Assembly (NCBI GenBank): GCA_008638375.1
Contig: CM018051.1
Coordinates: 7,927,387-7,991,386, forward strand
From: Nyssa sinensis
Lineage: Eukaryota > Streptophyta > Magnoliopsida > Cornales > Nyssaceae
Direction of reading: 5' to 3'
DNA length: 64,000 nucleotides
A program made the position numbers and the translations under genes. This document shows positions 58,041 through 64,000 of this stretch, in pieces. Numbering within the stretch: the first letter of the stretch is position 1; each line of letters opens with the position of its first letter. Below the pieces are notes generated by a model, which was given only the letters and a program-made list of their open reading frames with translations, was not told where the DNA came from and ran no database searches.

Positions 58041-60800
58041 TTTATGATCTATCAGCTACATCGCCATCTCTATTTCACTCCGTTAATTTGATTTTGTTGG
58101 TTGAAGGGCCGGTTTGTGTTCACTATCAATTGGCATATTTGTTTATTGTATTTCTCTAATACTCATATCCCTTGAACATCTTTTAATAGTTTTTAAGAAA
58201 TTCTAAGCTAAAGTGATTGAACACTTTGATTTCTTTGAAAAAATTAAAATATGTATATGCTAAAAGGGGAATTTCAGACAAGGGTAATTTTTTTTTTTTT
58301 TTTTTATAGAGAAATGCTTCACATATTGGATTTATCATCAACCATGATTATCGACTCTACACCCACAACGATTTTCCATTATCAAGTAAATTGTGTTGGT
58401 TATAGTGTTGGCAAGTCGAGAGAGAGAGAAAGAGAGACATGGGAGATGATTATGGGATGGTGGGTTAGAGAAAAATTAGAGGGACAAAGATCTGTATCTA
58501 GGTTGTCAGAGAGAGAGGCATCACAAAATTTTGGCATTCAAAGATAAGGGCATTATTGCCATTTTACAACATGTGAGTGAGGGCAAAATTGCCGTTTCAT
58601 TAATTATAAGAGTAAATTTGTCATTTAAAAAATTATTTGAGTTGACATCATCATTATCCATCTTTATCATTAATAGCCGTTGAAGGAAAGGGAAAAACTA
58701 TTACAGTCACTTAAAGCAGAAGGGGGGCACTGTAAGTTTAGCAACTATAAGAAAAGTTTTTTCAATTGTTAGAAACCACAGGAAGGTAAGTAATTAACCC
58801 ATAATAAATTATAAAAGTAAAATTGGTATTTAAAAAAAATAAAAAATAAAGTCAACATAAAACGTTTAGTCAACTAGCATTGACTCATAGTGCAATATAG
58901 ATTTTTATTACCGACATTAAGACAAAGGAATGCCAATTTAATTCCTCAAACCATAGAGAAAATATGTGTAATATTGATAAATTTGAGGTGATGTCAATAT
59001 AATTTACCTCAACTTAAATCCTTAACCGAGAACCAATGTCCCCAATATAGCCTCACTAAGAAATGAATTAATTATATATATATATATATATATATATTTG
59101 GAGACAAGATAGCTTTTTTCAATTTATTTAATAAATTCAAGAAAACTCAAAATTCAGAATTTGATGGAAAATGTGAGGCTTTAAATGAGTCGAGTTGAAT
59201 CGAACGGTCTTTTTTTTTTAAAAAAAAAAAATTTTGGCTCGTTAAAATTAACGATTTTCAAATTGTAATTAAAATTAACTCGGTTATCTCTAGAACTAAT
59301 TACAAGTCGAGTTCGAATAACTTGAATTTTTATATAGAAATAAGGTATATATTGACTTATTGAACTAAGTTCAAACTGAAATTAATAAATTGACTGAGTT
59401 TTAAAATATGTACAAACTTGACTTGTTTATTTCACAAACTAATCACGAATGAACTTGTAATTGAACCAACTAGAAATAATTTGATTTGTTTTACAACCCT
59501 AAAAAAATCATCTTTACGACCAAGTTATTTGGAAAAATTCAAAATTTAAGTAAAATATATAGAAATTTTGAAAAAAAAAAAGTCTAATTTGTTCAGCCAT
59601 TTTCAAATCAAATCAAATCAATTTAACTTATTTATGATTTCTTTAAAATAATATTTACAATAATACTAAACGTTCCAACTTTATGTTCCAAAATGACTTG
59701 GCACTAATATAGTACTATATATTTATAATAAAAATTTAAAATATAAATTTGAGAATAATAGCATTGCTCATAAATTTATTGGATTTTATCGCCACACTTC
59801 TTATCTAATTCAAAATTTTAAACTGACAAGTGGTACTATCTATCCCACGTATATAATCAAGAGCTCGTAGCAAATGGGTTTTGACACTTAATGAGAGGAT
59901 TGAGGATTTGAAAGAAACGCCAGAGTTTGAATCCATTTTCCCTCTCAGTACCATGCAACTTCTATGGTATTAAGACCGTTTGGCATAGAAAGTATTAAGA
60001 TCGTTTGGCATAGAAAGAAACTTAGATCCATGGATATATGTATCTAATATATGTATCTAAGTTTCTTTTTCCTCCCCTTATTTATTAGACCCTTTTTCTC
60101 ATTTTTTGTATTGTTTTAAATTCAAATCCATTTGCTAAAGGCTTTGTACCATAATGATTAAAGTGCTAAATGATAAAGCAAAGGTAAGACTTGGAAACTC
60201 AATTCTTATATCATTTCTGTCAAAGCAAATATATCTTGCCCTACATATGGTAAGTGGTTAAAAATTAATTGTATGTCACTCAAAAGGTGTTTATTAAAAT
60301 AGGTGAGAGTTAAAATTACAGGTCGCACTCGTAATTTTGATAACAGAACAAATAACAATGTCCCCAAAATCGTAAATGTATCTCGTAATTTTGACTCCCA
60401 CTAACTTTGTCAAACGAGCTCCGTACGAATTACTAATAGAAACTCTATTGTGAGAATGTGTTGCATAGAAGTTAAGAACACCTGCAATGGGCAATAATGG
60501 AAAAAAGACTAACAGTAAGATAACACCGAAAAATTCTATGATATATCATATATTATAACAATCACATGTCAAATTTTGATACGCATGATTATAAAAATTT
60601 TCAATATACTTTTAGCAATGGACCTTTTACCCCCCGCCATGGTGATGCCATTGTCCCATTCAGAATGCAGCTTATTGTGGGAAAAGGATTATCATTTTTT
60701 TTTTCCCTGAAACTCCCAAACCACTAGTTTTTTTTTTTCCTCTCTCTAAACCTCTCAAACATAGTATTAATTATTGGATTAAGAAAATGGATGATGAAGC
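58041..60800. other. Intergenic AT-rich DNA
   Basis: No gene. It contains a T-run near 58288-58306, GA-rich sequence near 58418-58436 and a (TA)n run at 59072-59097. The phrase CCGAGAACCAATGTCCCCAATATAGCC (split across 59026-59052) echoes the JMJ22 upstream sequence near 55838-55865, so a piece of that promoter region was copied here. Confidence 0.5.
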
Positions 60801-63800
60801 TCACATCATTACATGATCTAAGAGAGTAAACAGGAAAAAGGTGAAGCTGCCCACAAGCTGCTTTGTATAATTGAATCCATCTCTATTGAGGATTGCTGAG
60901 TTGAGAAGTATGAGACATTGTTATTTCCCTCCTTTTGTATCCCCATTCTGGACTTCAAACACAGAAGGGGGAAGGGAAAGAAAAAAAGTACAAAATATAT
61001 GTTGAAAGGTTTGGAGCCCAAAATGACCACTTCTGACTCTTCCTGCTATTTTTTTGTCCTCCTGTCAAAGAAAATCTAACACATACATGAACCCCACTAC
61101 TTCATCAACATTACACATACTTCAATCAGCTAACAGCAACGGTTGCATAATCTTATATATCATGTGAACCAAAAATAATAAGAAGAAAAGATGGAGGAGG
61201 AGGCAATCCACATACAAGAACATCGACCAGGTTATCGAAGTTCACCCTGCCATTTCAGCTAGATCAAGAGCCACTGACATGTGGCCTAAAAGGGTAAGTC
61301 TTGTCCAATAACTGAACAATGGAATGGCAAATTGACCTGTTTCTATCAATACTAAGGTACAACTTGACCTTAATCTCATTAAAAATTCATCACCTGTAAA
61401 ATTCTAATTCCTCGTAACATAATAGTCTTCAAAGTTGACAACTTGACCTATATCTCATTAAAAATTCATCATATGTGCATGATATTTGACACCAAAAGGA
61501 AAAAAAATTAAAGAAGTAAAAGAAAAAATAAATCTACGATTTTAGCTGGAGAAAAGAACATAAAGAGAATCCCAGATTAGACCTGAATTAATTACAGATG
61601 AAAATTGAAGGGCTTTAACGAGAGAAGAAACAACACAGAATATTTGACTGGAGAATCATACATGAAACTGTAATATACAGGAGAGGACTGTCAAAAGACA
61701 TACCTCAAGCTAAATTCCAACAAACCTTAGGAAAGCATGCAAGCCTATACAGGTATTACCGTATCCATGTCCTCACTGATCAACAAGCAAAATATATTCA
61801 ATCCTTAAAAAGAAGTGAAGAACACTGCACAAAGAATAACCCAACACCCAATTCCACGCCAACAAAGAATCCAGAGAAAGAATGCATAGTCCAAACATAA
61901 GAGTGGGATTGAAATCTGCTTGGTGTTCACAGAGATGAGCCCAGGCTCCATAGATGGATAGCAAGGTTAAGAACTAGTATCACACTTGCGTACGTGTAAG
62001 ACACCTCCACTGACCCATGCGAGGGCCCTTATCTAAAAGTATTAGCAAGCCCACACTGTTGGCTGACATACCAAACATGTACCTGGCAATAATAGTAAGA
62101 AACAGAAAAGAGGATATCAAACACCTATGATGAATCCAGACTACATAATTTCGTTAACTTGCTATCAGTTGTGAAAGAAAAAATGGAAAAATAACTAGAG
62201 AAGTTTGAATCACATACAACTAATTTATAAAGCATAAATGACTTTATTATATTGCATTAGTTCATTAACTGACAAATTAATAGAAAGTCTCCAGATAAGA
62301 GGTATTCACAGGATAATCACCAAACATCTAAAATATCCTAAATAGTTCCAACATGAACTGTGCTTGTTTTCTAACAGGTGTTTCTCCTACTTAAAGTCAA
62401 ATTCTCTTATCTCTTCCAAAATATCCTAAATAGTCCCAACAGTGACCCGTGCCTATGTTTTTCTAACAGGAGTTTTCCCCAACTTAAAGTCAAATTCTCT
62501 CCCCCTTTCCCCCAAATCAACCCCCAATTTCTTGTATTTTATAGTTACTATTGGCATGTTGCTATTTTCACATATTGTCTCAATAATTATTTATTTGTGG
62601 TACCAAAATATTGATAAATTCTGAGTTTGACACTAAATTAATATTCTCAAAGGGCACCTACCATTTTTTTTTTTAAAAAAAATTAACCTACCAAAAAAAT
62701 ATCCTCAAAAAGAGACTTTCTAATTTAAAGAGAAAGTTTGAAACCTATTCCAACTAAGGCACAATTTCATGTCTTAGAATCACACAAAATTTGATTCATA
62801 TTCACTTACCAAAAATAAAAGATTCATATTCAGATATTCAAAATCACTTTTGTGGTATATTTCTGGGGTACAACTCATCAAAAGGCTGACTCGGTGACTA
62901 TAATAGTATGATCAATGAGGTAGTCTTGAATAAGGTACAACATGAAGGAAATAAAACTGCTAGTTACAGAACAAGATCAATTATCAACAAGATATACTCA
63001 CTTGCTTTGACGTGCTTTCTTTCTCCAGAAAATGAAGGACACGATCCACTGAACAAATACATGAATAGGATGATAGATATAAGTACCAACACAGCAAAGT
63101 CATATGGCAGGATGCTTGGACTGGAAGAAACTATAAACTGGCACATAGCTATAATTACCATACTTAAATTTTATATATGGCTTATGATGTTACCACATAG
63201 TATAAAAAAACTACCAAACGAGACATTAATTCCACAAACAAAATCCAACAAGTAAAGGTCCACAAAAAATGCATGAAATGACAAGCTATATCTTAGCAAA
63301 ACTCACCCCTAAACCAAATAATGGGCAACTTCCAACATTTTAAATCTATGTACCTGCTAACAAGACTTGGGGTCCCAAAAAAATGTCAAAAAAAAACCAA
63401 GCAAGAGAGAAAACAAGAACCCTATTATCATCACCAGAGGAGTACGCATGCAGCTACAAACTTAGAAGTGTTTCAATATAAAAAAATAAAAAATAAATTT
63501 ACGGAGGGCATAAATTAGGAGCCTTACATGCTTGACAAGAGCAAAAGTCAGAAGGAAAAAACACCTCTTTTGTGCTTTACAAGGAAAGAAGCTAACTTCT
63601 AACAAAGGCTGTTGAGAGTTCTCTCTGCTAGGTGATTTCATGGACAAACAGGCTAACAACTGCTAAAGGGGGAAGTGGCGTATGATCATGCAGCACAATC
63701 CCACAGCTCAGCCAGTGAAGGTACGATGCCAATTGAGCGGATCTGATTTATGAGGTGAGCCTGAGCTCAGTCTGTATAGAAAGTCTCTTAGCACAAGCAT

Positions 63801-64000
63801 GGCTCAGTACAAATTAAGTTCACATCCTTCACTCGCAGCTCTGTCCATTTTATATGAGCCTTGGGCCAACTTTAAATGTTATAATTCAAACTCTTACCAC
63901 TTAAAGGAAACAACTTTTATCTTAGAAATGCAATGTATATATATAATTTATATCCAAGTCAAATATGATACTTTTTGCAATTTGTACTTCTTTGTTTCAG
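60801..64000. other. Less AT-rich region, possibly the 3' part of a gene beyond the right edge
   Basis: Sequence complexity rises and transposon signatures are lacking. Minus-strand segments bounded by splice-like sites can be drawn at 63686-63760, 63002-63048 and 61980-62082, but they do not join into one consistent frame and match no family I know. It may be 3'UTR, introns or non-coding RNA of a minus-strand gene. Confidence 0.3.

Noticed and set aside
57860..58159. 99-codon ORF overlapping the small membrane ORF
   Set aside because: His/Pro-rich product results from reading the C-rich stretch out of frame; no hydrophobic or family pattern.

Overview
The window is nuclear DNA of a flowering plant, most likely a eudicot. 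The genes have GT-AG introns, belong to plant-only families (a calcium-dependent protein kinase, an ABCG half-transporter, an F-box/JmjC protein, a VQ-motif protein) and sit in AT-rich DNA full of plant transposons (Copia, TRIM, LINE, RTE, SINE, hAT and Harbinger MITEs). The sequence alone does not fix the species.

Layout. 1-2.4 kb: first coding exon of an ABCG22-like transporter on the minus strand; the rest of the gene lies off the left edge. 2.4-12.7 kb: intergenic, with several MITEs that have target-site duplications, a SINE with a 15-bp duplication, microsatellites and a 191-bp tandem duplication. 12,764-37,182: one large minus-strand gene for a CPK1/CPK2-type calcium-dependent protein kinase. 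Seven coding exons join in frame to 601 codons, and three introns of 6.8-7.7 kb hold almost all of the gene length. These introns carry nested transposons: hAT within hAT within an RTE LINE; hAT within a LINE; a TRIM; and a decayed Copia element. 37.2-38.1 kb: probable 5' leader with an upstream ORF and a 138-bp tandem duplication. 38,792-43,526: a Copia retrotransposon with LTRs about 2.5% diverged but a broken polyprotein, about 1.6 kb upstream of the kinase start codon. 43.5-48.2 kb: AT-rich tandem repeats. 48,253-48,609: an intronless VQ-motif gene on the plus strand. 52,225-55,757: a two-exon F-box/JmjC gene (JMJ22-like) on the minus strand with a LINE tail in its intron. 55.8-64 kb: AT-rich intergenic DNA with tandem duplications and a tiny hydrophobic ORF, ending in more complex sequence that may be the 3' part of a gene beyond the right edge.

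The genes do not form an operon or one pathway. The kinase, the VQ protein (WRKY/MAPK partner families) and ABCG22 (ABA/stomatal physiology in Arabidopsis) belong to families tied to stress signalling, but a functional link here is only inference. ABCG22 and JMJ22 are also near neighbours on Arabidopsis chromosome 5, from memory of locus numbers, so the window probably reflects an old syntenic block enlarged by transposons. I found no sign of an undescribed molecular system; the most informative structure is the nested-transposon record.
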